Origin: Gnetum montanum
Lineage: Eukaryota > Streptophyta > Gnetopsida > Gnetales > Gnetaceae
NCBI GenBank assembly: GCA_015680685.1
Contig: MNCI01015561.1
Coordinates: 406,418-470,417 of the forward strand
Direction of reading: 5' to 3'
DNA: 64,000 bases
Position numbers and translations under genes: made by a program. Position 1 is the first letter of the stretch. Every line of letters starts with the position of its first letter. The notes beneath the pieces were generated by a model that ran no database searches, was not told the origin of the DNA, and saw only the letters and a list, made by a program, of their open reading frames with translations. Below are positions 47,861-58,002 of this stretch, in pieces.

Positions 47861-49999
47861 TGAAATTGATGAGGAAAGTTATGATCTTTTATGTAATGAA
47901 CTATTATCCCTTCAAAATTTTTGTATAAAACTAAGGAGGTTTTTAAAAGAAATAGATCAAGATTTATCTCTACTTAGTGCAAAATATTTAGAACTCTTAC
48001 AAGAAAACTTAAACCTAAGGGTTGAGAAAAAAACCAACCTTGTCTTGTAAGCATATGGAAAAAGAACTAGCAAATACTAAACTTGTGAATGAAAGATTAC
48101 TCAAAGGGAAAGATTCCCTACACATTTGACTAGCTAGGCAAAATTTGATGCTAGATACCTTTAAAATTTATCTTTACGTCATTGTAGAGATCATCACCTC
48201 ATCTATGCTTGACCCACGAGTTGTATCCCATGGAGGAATGGTTTCAAAGTCAAAAGAATCATCAAGACAATAAATGGTCAAAATCGAATGTAAACAAAGT
48301 CCACACTTATGACTGTTACTCATAAGTAAAAATATGCATCTTCATCCTAACTTCTAATTACAAGTTCAAGAATAAATATTTATAATTAAATCAAACTAGA
48401 GTCCAAGTGACAAGGATAGATGATGATGAAAATTACAAGGGAGGCTTGACAATTATGATTTTGCATTGTTGTCTTGACAATGCAGTAACCTCAATAGCCT
48501 AATAATGGACTCTAATGGTCTATAGTTGCCACAGAGCTCAACAAATCCTCACTTAATAATTTCAAGAGGAATTTGATTTCAACTTGATGTAGGTTTGCTT
48601 GGGTATCAATTCTCTTTTTCTCTGTTTCTTCTTCATCCCCTCTTCCCACACGCACCACATGCCCCCCAACCCACCCACCACCAACTTTAGTTTTAATCTG
48701 GGCATTATTTATACTTTATGGGTATCTAAAATGAGATATGAGATAATTGATCCTTGTCACAAGCATCGATGTCAATCGATATTTTTTTTGTTAATTTCCA
48801 TCGCAACCTTGCTCTCCCATGATCATCATCGCAAGTTACTTGTCTTTGTTTTGATCAATATCCAAATTTGTTCCTCCCAATCCTATCTATAGAAAGCCAT
48901 GATATCGATCCTTATCACTATTTCTATTTGGATTGATATCTCGTATATCGATCTTTATAGCAACTTCAATTACCTGCGATAATTAAAATAAACATTATTA
49001 GTTCATATCAATTTAGGTAGCAAAAATCAATGATTTTCAATATGTCAAATGATAAAAAAAGTAAAATACTCTATCCATTACTATTTACATAAAACATTTT
49101 ATGGGGTTCAATAGCATCATGCTAGAGCAAGGAAGAAGGCTTCATGATAAAAGTGGACTATGATGCTATCAACAAGAAGAAGCATCTACACAAAAAATTC
49201 ATCCAAACAAGAGGCTACTCGAAAGATTGAAGTATCAACTGGCACTACATTTAAACAAAGAGCAACTCCAAGGTATGATCACTTTAACCAGAATAAAAAT
49301 GTTAGAAGATATTATTTTAATATATTTGAAAATAAGCAATGGGATTGTAATTTAAAATATTATCACATGAATACCCAAATGCATCTAGAAAGGAATTCTT
49401 ATAGGACAAGAAGAAAAGAAGGATAAATCAAAAGGGCAAGGAGAAGAAAAAGGTGTAGATAATTAAACAAAAGGAAAAAAGTGAAAGAACCTTTATAAAT
49501 AATTTTGTGAAAGGATTCCAAACATTATAAATAGAAGAAATTTGTATAAAAGGAGAAACTTCAAAAGAAGAATCTCATTCTCAAGCTCCTTAGACATTCA
49601 TTTTCATCAACAAACAAGGTAAGTACAAGTAAGCCTTCACCTTATTTAGAATTTCTTATAAGACTTTAATCCATGGAAACTATCCCCTAGACCTTTCTTG
49701 CTAAGACATCTACCATTAGACATTTACATAGGATGATAGATGTCTACCCATAGATGTCTACATCTCAAGTTAGATGTCTATCGAAGTTTTGGAAAGACAT
49801 GGGCTAGACATCTACTAGTCAAGTTAGATGTCTAACTTCTCGTAGAAAATCATTGATGGCCACAATTATATAAAATAAACACATATTTTTTCCTCATTCT
49901 TCCACATCCAAGTGTAGATGACTAAGAGTAAATGACTAGGGCTTCCTCAATAATAATGATTCATGCATCTCCTTGAAGATTGATGGCTCAAGAAAAGAT
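47861..49999. other. Non-coding interior of the copia element
   Basis: No pol domains are seen. Short relic blocks around 49240-49420 (RRYYFNIFENKQWDC) may be copia gag-like remnants of a second element. At 49700-49830 the AGACATCT/AGATGTCT motif recurs six or seven times, as in the LTRs. A paired ATCGAT/GATATC-rich stretch lies at 48760-48960. Confidence 0.35.
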
Positions 50000-50029
50000 T
50001 GCAATGTCTAGGGATCCTTCTAGAAAAGG

Positions 50030-51610
50030 CAAGAAGTTAAAGGAAGCATCTTCTAGCACTAAAAACACTTATACTCCTCAATTTTAATCCACAGAAGCTT
50101 AGCATCATTTTGAGGTAACCCACAATGTCTCTATTGTTTTAGAATGATCCCTTTGCTTTCGAAAACATCATCAAAAGGAAATTATTGCATTTTTCTAATT
50201 TTTGAATTAGGGGTCCTTTATTTCCTTGAACCTTTGTGTAACTAAAATCATCATAAGGATATTTTTTTATAATATCATAATTATAAATGCTAGTTTTGGT
50301 GCCTTTACTTCCACTATTTGGGGAATGTTAATTGAAATCACTCCACAAGTTATCTATGTAATTCTTGGCATTTTCAGTTCTTATGTTCACAAGATTATAG
50401 TTCAGTCCATATCTAACATTTTCACAAATGGTGTAATCCTGATCTCCCACGATGAATTTTGTGATGCTTTTTTTTGGGTAGTCTATGTCTTTATGTAGTG
50501 GGAAAGTTCTTAGGAGTCAAATGGCTTTAGATACCTCCACCTTTCTCATTGTTTAATAGTATATTATTGTAAAAGGGAAAAGTTATAGTTATTTGTTTCC
50601 AGCCCAAGCCTTTGTTCTTTATTGTCTACTCATTGATCAACTACTAGATTTTGGCTATTTCCTATGCAAAGACATGTTAGGTCTCTTCACCAAGGTAAGA
50701 GTCTATGGGCATCCTCATCTTATCATTTTGTTGATCCATCATAGAGGTGTTCCCATTCCTGATATGCCTTTGCTTAAATGAAAGTATTTGGAGAAACAAA
50801 GCTCCACCTATGTTGAAGCTATAGAACCTAGCACCATGCCTTGAAAGTTAAGGAAGAAGGAATCTACATCACCTCCTCAAACCTCTTCTTAGTTGCAAAG
50901 GTCCAAATCTGTTAGTAGCCAAATAAGATCCACTCTCAAGAATTTTCTTAAGCCATTTTCTCATACAATTAGGATGATTGGCAATAATCTCTCTTCCCTT
51001 TGTAAGAGAATGGATGTAGCTAGAGTACCTCTTCCTCCAAATGGATAGTAGTTTGAGAAGATCACCACTCCTTCCATATCAGATAGTGAGGACCATCCAA
51101 CTCTAGCTAGATACTTAGTGGTTGCTAGGCCATCCTAGGCATATGACTCAAAAAATGCTTCTACTTCTAAGGATCTTGATGCACTACCTACACATGTCCA
51201 AAGGGAGATTCTTGGTCCTATGCAACTTGGATCCAATTCATACCCTCATGATGATAATCCATAGAAATTTGAGTAGCACGCTATGCATAGCATCTTTGGG
51301 ACTTCTTCTCAATGGAGACTAGTGGATCTAATCACATATCAGAAAAAGAACACTTCCTCATCTTCTTAGTAGGCTCCACCCACTTCATCATAGTTTTAGG
51401 TGAAGCTACGTCATTAGAGAGCTCCTGTACATGTTCCATTGTCAACTGATGATGATGAGCAACACATCTCTAGCACTAGCACCAGTAGTGATGACGATGA
51501 GGAAGAGACATATAGACCTTCTCATGTAACAACTACCTTTAATGATGACTCTAATAATGCTACTTAGGTCAATGACTAGGTTCCTTTGGTGGTTCCTTCT
51601 TTTGGATGAT
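50030..51610 (+). pseudogene. Extra frame of the copia element (plant transposon protein-like)
   Basis: Plus-strand relic with frameshifts: FAFENIIKRKLLHFSNF; FVLYCLLIDQLLDFGYFL; VYGHPHLIILLIHHRGVPIP; then a Ser/Thr/Pro-rich C-terminal half (SPPQTSS, LARYLVVARPS) and an acidic Ser/Asp run STSSDDDEEETYRPSH near 51470-51530. The layout, a hydrophobic conserved half and a Ser/Asp-rich tail just before the 3' LTR, resembles the 'putative plant transposon protein' frames in other non-autonomous plant elements. The role is unknown to me. Confidence 0.45.
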
Positions 51611-51611
51611 G

Positions 51612-51632
51612 TCCAAAAAGGGGGAGAATTTT
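51612..51632 (+). other. Upstream purine tract in the copia element
   Basis: CCAAAAAGGGGGAGAATTTT looks like a canonical copia polypurine tract but lies about 400 bases before the 3' LTR. The tract actually adjoining the LTR is CCAAAAAGGAGGAGAT (52011-52027). Confidence 0.6.
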
Positions 51633-52010
51633 GTAGATATTATATGGGGATTGTATGGCTTGTACATGATTATGGACTTGTATAAACAATGATAGTATGT
51701 TATGATCCTTTTGACCTTTTATGTAATATGGACAACTTATGATAGTTTTTCTTCTTCTTCTTCTTCTTTTTTGTTGATCTTGTTTATGTACATGGATAGG
51801 TGTGTTTCGATATACTATGAGACAAGTTTATCCTTAGATAGTTTATGGAGACTTCTTGGTGTTATGAGTTTTTCTTTAACCCATTTCCTTGAGGTTTTTA
51901 TCCTTGTTCCAATGTTACCCTCTGCTACCATTGGAATTTCTAAATCTTAAATGCTTTTATTATTTATCATTTAATTTATATGCTAAACCATTTTCTTAAG
52001 TTTTGAACAT

Positions 52011-52027
52011 CACCAAAAAGGAGGAGA
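52011..52027 (+). other. Polypurine tract of the copia element
   Basis: CACCAAAAAGGAGGAGA directly precedes the 3' LTR start at 52028, where plus-strand DNA synthesis would be primed. Confidence 0.75.
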
Positions 52028-53104
52028 TTTTAACCTTTTATTATGTAAAAACCTTAAAGAAAATGAAGAATGTAGATTGTATGTATGTAATGATAATTTT
52101 TCAAGAACATCAATAAGAACTTTATATGGAGATATCAAACTTCAAAAAACAAGATTTACATTAAGATGTCAAAATGAAGACTACATGGACAAGATGAGAG
52201 CATGGATGAAAACGGAGTTTAAAAGCTAAATGAGGATGCTTTGAAGATTCCCAAGATGTCAAATTGGCAAGGGAATGCCTCAAACTCCAAAGTGAAAAAT
52301 TGAATTAGACATCTACAAAAAATAGCAAATGTCTATTTTTAAAGATAAATGTGTATGAGCAAATGTCTACTCTTCCAAGAAGACATCTCTCCCACAATGA
52401 GGGCTATCTTAGATAAACATCTAACCTTCAAAGTAGACATTTATACTAGCCATTTGATAGCCATTGCATGAATTTTGAGGAGTTTTTAAAAATTTCGACA
52501 CTATAAGACAAAGTAAAAATCTTGGAAATTGTGCTAGCACTATTCATTGAAAGATTCATCATTGGCTACTCTAAGTGCATTTGTATTTTCTCTTTATTAT
52601 AACATCATTTTCTTGTTTTGATTATACTAAGCTTTAAGTACAAGGATCTATAAATTCAATTACACTCTTTCCTTGTTTCTTTTCATTCTTTCTTGTAACC
52701 TTGCAGAATTGATGTTCTTCTTACAAGAAGACATCTTTGTTGAGCTTGTCAATATTCTATAGGATTGAGTGATTTTGTAGCATTAAAACACTGTAGTGTG
52801 GAGCTTAATTTTTTAAAGGTTGTGGGATCATCTAAATCACATTTTTAAGCTTGTTGAAACCTTGTGGGGTTGAGTGGTTTCATGACGAAAAAACACTCTA
52901 GAGAAAAGCTCAAAGCTTGTGTAGTAGGGATGGCCTTCAAACCAAGTTTTTAAGAAACAAAGTTTGAAGGTGTTCACAAATTTTACCCTCCAATTATGGA
53001 TGTACCCAATTTGGGAAACAATGTAAAATTTTTATTTATTTTTATGGTGTCAACATTCAAATTGGGGAACTTACTCAAGCCCTCTTCTAAGTTCTCGATC
53101 CATA
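52028..53104 (+). repeat. 3' LTR of the copia element
   Basis: 1077 bases, colinear with the 5' LTR and ending GATCCATA before the GTCTT duplication. Its first bases are TTTTAACC where the 5' LTR has TGTTAACC. It differs from the 5' LTR by many scattered substitutions, so the insertion is old. Confidence 0.85.
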
Positions 53105-53600
53105 GTCTTCTCTTGGAAATTCTTCATTTAATAATCTTGAAAATAATTTTTTAGCTATCCAAAATTTCATTGTTTTTAACCAAAATTCTTTCATCTACTT
53201 CCTTGATACATCTAACATGATCAATATGCTTACATTTCTTGCCCCTCATTTTTGCCAATTTATAAATATATTTCTCTCCTTTCTTTATTCCTAGTTTCTA
53301 ATAAAAGCTATCTAAGGCCTTATGTTTGGATTTGGCTACTACTATAATTGCCTCCTTTGTCATTTTGTATATTAGCTTGTTTTCTTAACTATTGCTTTGC
53401 TACTATTCCTTAAAGCATTTTTTTCTTATTTTGGATAGTGTGTTACACTTCAACACTCTACCACCATGTCTTCTTTGGGATATCCTTTTTGCCTTTTTTT
53501 TTTTACTCAAAATGTTTTCCCAATTTTCTGAATGTAGCTTTCCATATAGCCCCAAATTAAATTTCTAGAGCAATTCTAGTTTTAGATGCCTTCATGAAGC
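53105..53600 (-). pseudogene. LINE, 5' piece (upstream of RT)
   Basis: Minus-strand relic of the region between endonuclease and reverse transcriptase in plant LINEs: fragments like KERNIFINWQK, VSRK, MKEFWLKTMKFWIAKKLF, matching the ...GEK.IY.LAK.R..K..D...V.CIK...G..L.....I..RW..YF pattern. The piece joins the 44790 side when the copia element is removed. The endonuclease itself is not recognised further up. Confidence 0.6.
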
Positions 53601-54287
53601 AATTATTCTCTAAATAAGGTGATGCTATTTTCTTTTAAATTCCATTATTTTATGCATTCAGTTCCTTTTTTCATGCTGCCTTTAAAGATCTATATATCTA
53701 ATTCCATAATCATTAGTTCTTGCTAAGTTGCAAGGCCCTCTCCAAATATTTTGAAACTAGTGATGCTAATTCTTGAAAATTTTTAACTCTATGACAATGA
53801 CATGAGAGTTGCCAAACTAATCCTAAAAGTTGATTAACCTCACAAATTGCTAGGTAGAGCTATGATGGGTGTAGAGCACATGGAAGATGTGTAGAAGGAA
53901 AATGCTTATGCTCTTGATCTCTTAAAATCCAAAAAAGTGCTTTAGATCTTAAGAAATTGGTCCTAAATCGAGTTTTAATTTCATATTTATAAGCCTAGGG
54001 TTTCCAAATTCAACCCTATAGTTCATTCTTAGAGACTTTAACTTAGGATATTGGGTGATGTGGGTGCCATGAGAGATGATTCTGGAATTAACAAGGACAG
54101 AAAATTTTCTCAAATTTTACCAAACTACAATCCCAAGCATTTGAGGTCCCTTTTAACACCTAAACTATTAGCAAATAATGCTACAAGGATGCTAAGGAGA
54201 TCATAAAATTTGGAGATAATGTAGTGTAAAGGTCAAATGTTGCATAATGTAGCCCACACACGCAGTGACATTGATGGTAACACTAGC
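53601..54287. other. Unassigned left flank of element C
   Basis: No gene. Words such as ATGGTAACAC, ATGCTACAAGGATGCTAAGG and AATTTTCTCAAATTT recall the right flank of element C at 61580-62220. Both sides may belong to one older repeat that element C interrupted. Confidence 0.3.
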
Positions 54288-54327
54288 TGATGAGTGGCGA
54301 GTGATGAGACGCGAGTTGCACTAGGCC

Positions 54328-54392
54328 GCGATATCGCATCCCATGCGATATCGCGTACGCGATATCGCGTCCCGTCGCCATTTCTATAAATA
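54328..54392 (+). promoter_or_regulatory. Palindrome cluster and TATA box, youngest LTR
   Basis: Three GCGATATCGC palindromes start 17 and 14 bases apart. The last starts 26 bases before TATAAATA (54385-54392). The same layout, mutated, occurs in the LTRs at 5231-5313, 46214-46310, 55639-55720 and 61493-61560 (minus strand). The conserved position in the core promoter suggests a binding site or a structural element. Its binding protein is unknown. Confidence 0.6.
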
Positions 54393-54575
54393 AGAGGCGG
54401 CACTCCCCTTATTTTCCCAATCCTGGCTAGTGTAGCGAAGCTTTGGCAGATTGATCACTCCAGAGTTAGAATTTTTCCCCATGTGCCCACAGTAGGAGTC
54501 CTAGAGTGAACGGCTCTTTATTCGAGCAGCTTGTAACCTGAACCCAAGTTGTGTACGGCAATAAAGACGAACTTG

Positions 54576-54871
54576 NNNNNNNNNNNNNNNNNNNNNNNNN
54601 NNNNNNNNNNNNNNNNNNNNNNNNNNNNNNNNNNNNNNNNNNNNNNNNNNNNNNNNNNNNNNNNNNNNNNNNNNNNNNNNNNNNNNNNNNNNNNNNNNNN
54701 NNNNNNNNNNNNNNNNNNNNNNNNNNNNNNNNNNNNNNNNNNNNNNNNNNNNNNNNNNNNNNNNNNNNNNNNNNNNNNNNNNNNNNNNNNNNNNNNNNNN
54801 NNNNNNNNNNNNNNNNNNNNNNNNNNNNNNNNNNNNNNNNNNNNNNNNNNNNNNNNNNNNNNNNNNNNNNN
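54576..54871. other. Assembly gap (296 N)
   Basis: Unknown bases inside the nested LTR. Open frames spanning this run are meaningless. Confidence 1.
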
Positions 54872-55728
54872 GCGTGTACGCTCGTATTCGTATGGTGGAG
54901 TGTAGGGGTACCTCGCCACTCATCAGCGAGGTATCCCTACACCCAACCATATGAATACGAGTGTCTCACGCGTGAACCGGTCGAACTCCAAGGACTAAGT
55001 GCTTACGCACCTTAGTGAAACACTTAAGGTTAATCAATCGTTGTCTTCCCAAACTTACTTATATTGTCACAGTTGTATGGTTAAGTAAGCTTGAGGTATA
55101 TGATTTTTATATCTTTTGTCTTTTTAATGCCTATGCTAATAGGGAAAGGTGAAAAGAACTAAGTGACTAACTTTTATTAACTATTCACTAACTAAGTTCT
55201 AATTATCCTAGCACCAGTATCTATTCCCACTTGCTACACACGCCCTAAACTAGTGCAACATTGCTGGGATTACCAAACGCTACTCGTTACTGGGTTACCA
55301 AGCGTTACACATATGCTCAAAGCGGTTGTACTGAATGCACTTAACTAGGAGAGTCAAGGGTTGAGAGAGATTTAACTATCTAGGAAAGCATTTAAACATT
55401 TAACAATAATTAAATCCTATTTAACTTAGTCCACATGCTGCAAGGTTTATCAAAAAGTTCATCTTTATTATCGTACACAAATATGTGCTTAGGTACAATT
55501 TGCTCAAATAAAGATCTATTCACTTTAAGACTCCTACTATGGGCACATGGAAATTATTCTAACTCTGGAATGGTAAAACTGCTATAGTTTATCCAAGGGT
55601 CTAAGTCCAGATGTCTGAACAAGGAAAACCCACCTCTTATTTATAGACATGATAGCGGGCTACGATATCGCATACGCGATATTGCAGGGGTGGATACAAT
55701 ATCACGTACACGATATCACGGCTCATCA

Positions 55729-57840
55729 TACCCCTATGATTGAATGAAAACTCATCCTTGAGTTCCTTGCAAAATATTGGGAAGGTATGGGATTATTGAC
55801 TTGAATGATACTAATGGTGAATGGGGTGACATGTGAACGGATCATCATTACAATACATGACAAAATTAGTGTTCATGAAAACAAGACTGAACACTATACA
55901 CATTTGATATCCATCCTTATTTGGCAGCTGAGAGAGAAGAGAGAAGAGAGAAAAAAAAGAAGTATGATGCTACCAACATCAAGATTGCGCTTTTCATTGT
56001 TCATCCATAAGCACACCATCAGTCTCATTCCTTGCATAAATGCTCTAGCACCAACCCATTCCAAGTATTTCCTCCAGATCCAATCTATTGGTGTATGATT
56101 TCCATCTACACACACAACACAATCGTAAATTAGCAAGGGTCATTGAATAACAATGCAGTTGATACCTTACTTCAATGTATGGTCCATTGGCTGAGTTGTG
56201 GTATGGCTGATGTGGATTTGGAGATATAACACTGGTGACTACCCGAGGTGTAGGGGTTAAGAGAAAATCAAAAAAATTGGGCCAGGACCCCCATGATTGA
56301 GAGCGAACCTCTGATAGCAATAGAATGGAAAAATATAAGGAATAAGAAAGATGGAAAAAAAGAAACAATGGAAACATCGATAAAATAGATGTCAAAGATG
56401 GAGATGAACAAAATAAATGGTAATTGTGGAAATGTTTAAGGGAAAGAAATTAACGGGTGCACCAAATAGGAATGCCAGTAGGTCTTTCCCAAAGTAGGCT
56501 CATGTCCTTAATGCCCTAACAATCCCACATTCAAAGAGTCCATAGGATCTAGGGATGTCATTTGGAAACAATAGTTAAAGTCTTAACCACAAGAATTTAC
56601 CAAAAAGAAACCAATGCATCAACCAAAATATGGACTATTGATACAACCGGCAATGAGGTGAAAAATGAAAAAAGAATGATGGGAAGGAGAGAATGGAATG
56701 GAGTATCAAGAATAAGGTGGTGTACAGCCCCTTATGTATTAATGGTTAATGTGACTTAGTAGATCTCATTCCAAATACAGCCTCAAATAATCCATATCTA
56801 GTGACTTCACATTAATACATTTGGCCAATCCATCCACTTGAAGTAACGAGAATGCTTCCGCCAAAAAGTCACCACCATTCCAATGAAACAAAAAAGAAGA
56901 AAGTAGGAAGCGAGAGAGGGCCTTAGTTAGAGGAAACATGTTTGTTTAGTTCCATAACTAGTGCTTGTAGCCTAGATGATTATTTTGTCTAAGGGGTGTG
57001 CTTTGAATTCTCAATTTTCACTTGTTACCTTTTTTTTTTTCGTGAGAACCACACTATGCAAAGACTTATTATTTTTATTAGCTCAACTTCTTAATATTGG
57101 AGTAGCATCAGAATGGTAAGGAAAAATCAGGAAGAAAACATCTGAGCACCCAAGAGAATGGCTAACACAAATGCATCAAATCCCCTTGAAGCCACACCCT
57201 TTTCAATCCTTGAGTCCTTCCTTAGTCCGAGAAGTGCCCAGTCACCAATTCGTTGATAGTTCTTATTATTGAAAGAAAGGGACTATATAGTTCCAAGCCA
57301 AGAGAGACCATAGAAATTAATGGATACATGGATGATGTGGACTCATTGCCTATTATATCAAAAGAACCATACCTTAGTATCGACATTATAACTCAAAGGT
57401 AAAAACCAAACATTAGCAATCAATGGAATACAGTTCATAGCACCATCAGGGGCACTTATTAGGTGACAATCCTAACAATATAAACAAACACACAAAGAAA
57501 TGAAAAAGTATGAACGATGTTGCAAAAAAAAACAAGAAAAGTTAAAGAAATTTATAAAACAAAAATGTGAAACAAAAACTTAAAAAGGAACTGAGGACCT
57601 TGATTGGTCAGCATAGGCAACCATCTCCCCCATGATTGAGTTGAAAGGGGGAGATCCAAAATAATGAGTGAGATCATCCTTTCTCCGATGTGTAATGTGC
57701 ATTGACCATTCTAGATTCATGGTAATGTTTGGTCTGTTGCACATTAACTAGTAATCTTTATCGAAGTGTTTGTTTGAAGTTTTTAGGAGTTCCTAGCTTC
57801 CACCTATTGATGTTTTCAGGTTAAGGGTTGGAAGTTGGTG
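55729..57840. other. Non-pol interior of element C
   Basis: This 2.1-kb part lies where pol would be. I find no reverse transcriptase, RNase H or integrase. A minus-strand frame at 56045-56395 (116 codons) starts hydrophobic (FPLFLFFHLSYSLYFSILLL), like a signal peptide, and contains CCVCRWKSY. A related frame at 55894-56136 reads WVGARAFMQGMRLMV. The family is unrecognised. At 57165-57215 and in the A-rich 57480-57590 the sequence resembles 640-690 and 900-1030 at the start of the window, so part of this interior is shared by other copies. Confidence 0.4.
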
Positions 57841-58002
57841 ACATTCGTGCTCCAATGCATCTATGCTTTCAATGTGGATTCAAGTTGGTCCCCCAGTTGG
57901 TTCCATGCACGTTGGTGAGATGCTCTCTTGATCAGCTATCAACCACAAGGTGTCTTATTGTTGTGTGGTTGCTACATATAGGCACTTTTGTATGTTAATA
58001 TC

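Larger units (their letters stand above)
44791..53104 (+). mobile_element. Complete Ty1/copia element without pol
   Basis: Both LTRs, primer-binding site, gag, a further frame and a purine tract are present. It is flanked by the exact 5-base duplication GTCTT (44786-44790 and 53105-53109). The LTRs are 1077 bases (3') and 1076 bases (5', after removing the nested solo LTR and one copy of its duplication). The 5.3-kb interior has gag-like sequence and an extra frame, but I find no protease, integrase, reverse transcriptase or RNase H. It is therefore non-autonomous, mobilised in trans, and sits inside a LINE. Confidence 0.85.
54297..54930 (+). mobile_element. Inverted solo LTR nested in the LTR of element C
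   Basis: The LTR 54302-54925 lies opposite to its host, flanked by the exact duplication GCGAG (54297-54301 and 54926-54930). It begins TGATGAGACGCG and ends CCACTCATCA. It has three perfect GCGATATCGC palindromes (54328, 54345, 54359) before TATAAATA at 54385. It keeps many CpG sites lost in other copies, so it is probably the youngest of the family here. Its true length is uncertain because of the gap inside. Confidence 0.85.
54288..55728 (-). repeat. 3' LTR of element C (split)
   Basis: The parts 54288-54301 and 54931-55728 together form the LTR. The rest is the nested solo LTR plus one copy of its duplication. TATAAATA (plus 55639-55646) follows decayed GCGATATCGC words at 55662-55720. 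It ends GGCTCATCA. The plus-strand sequence beyond it begins TACCCCTATG, giving AGGGGTA on the sense strand, a short purine tract. Confidence 0.85.

Noticed and set aside
54549-54575. tRNA or other structured RNA gene near the LTR edges
   Set aside because: Primer-binding sites resemble tRNA 3' ends, but no cloverleaf or internal promoter boxes are present anywhere in the window.
54501-55015. Four open frames of 118-154 codons on both strands
   Set aside because: They run through the 296-base N gap, so their length is an artefact. The real flanking codons belong to a solo LTR.
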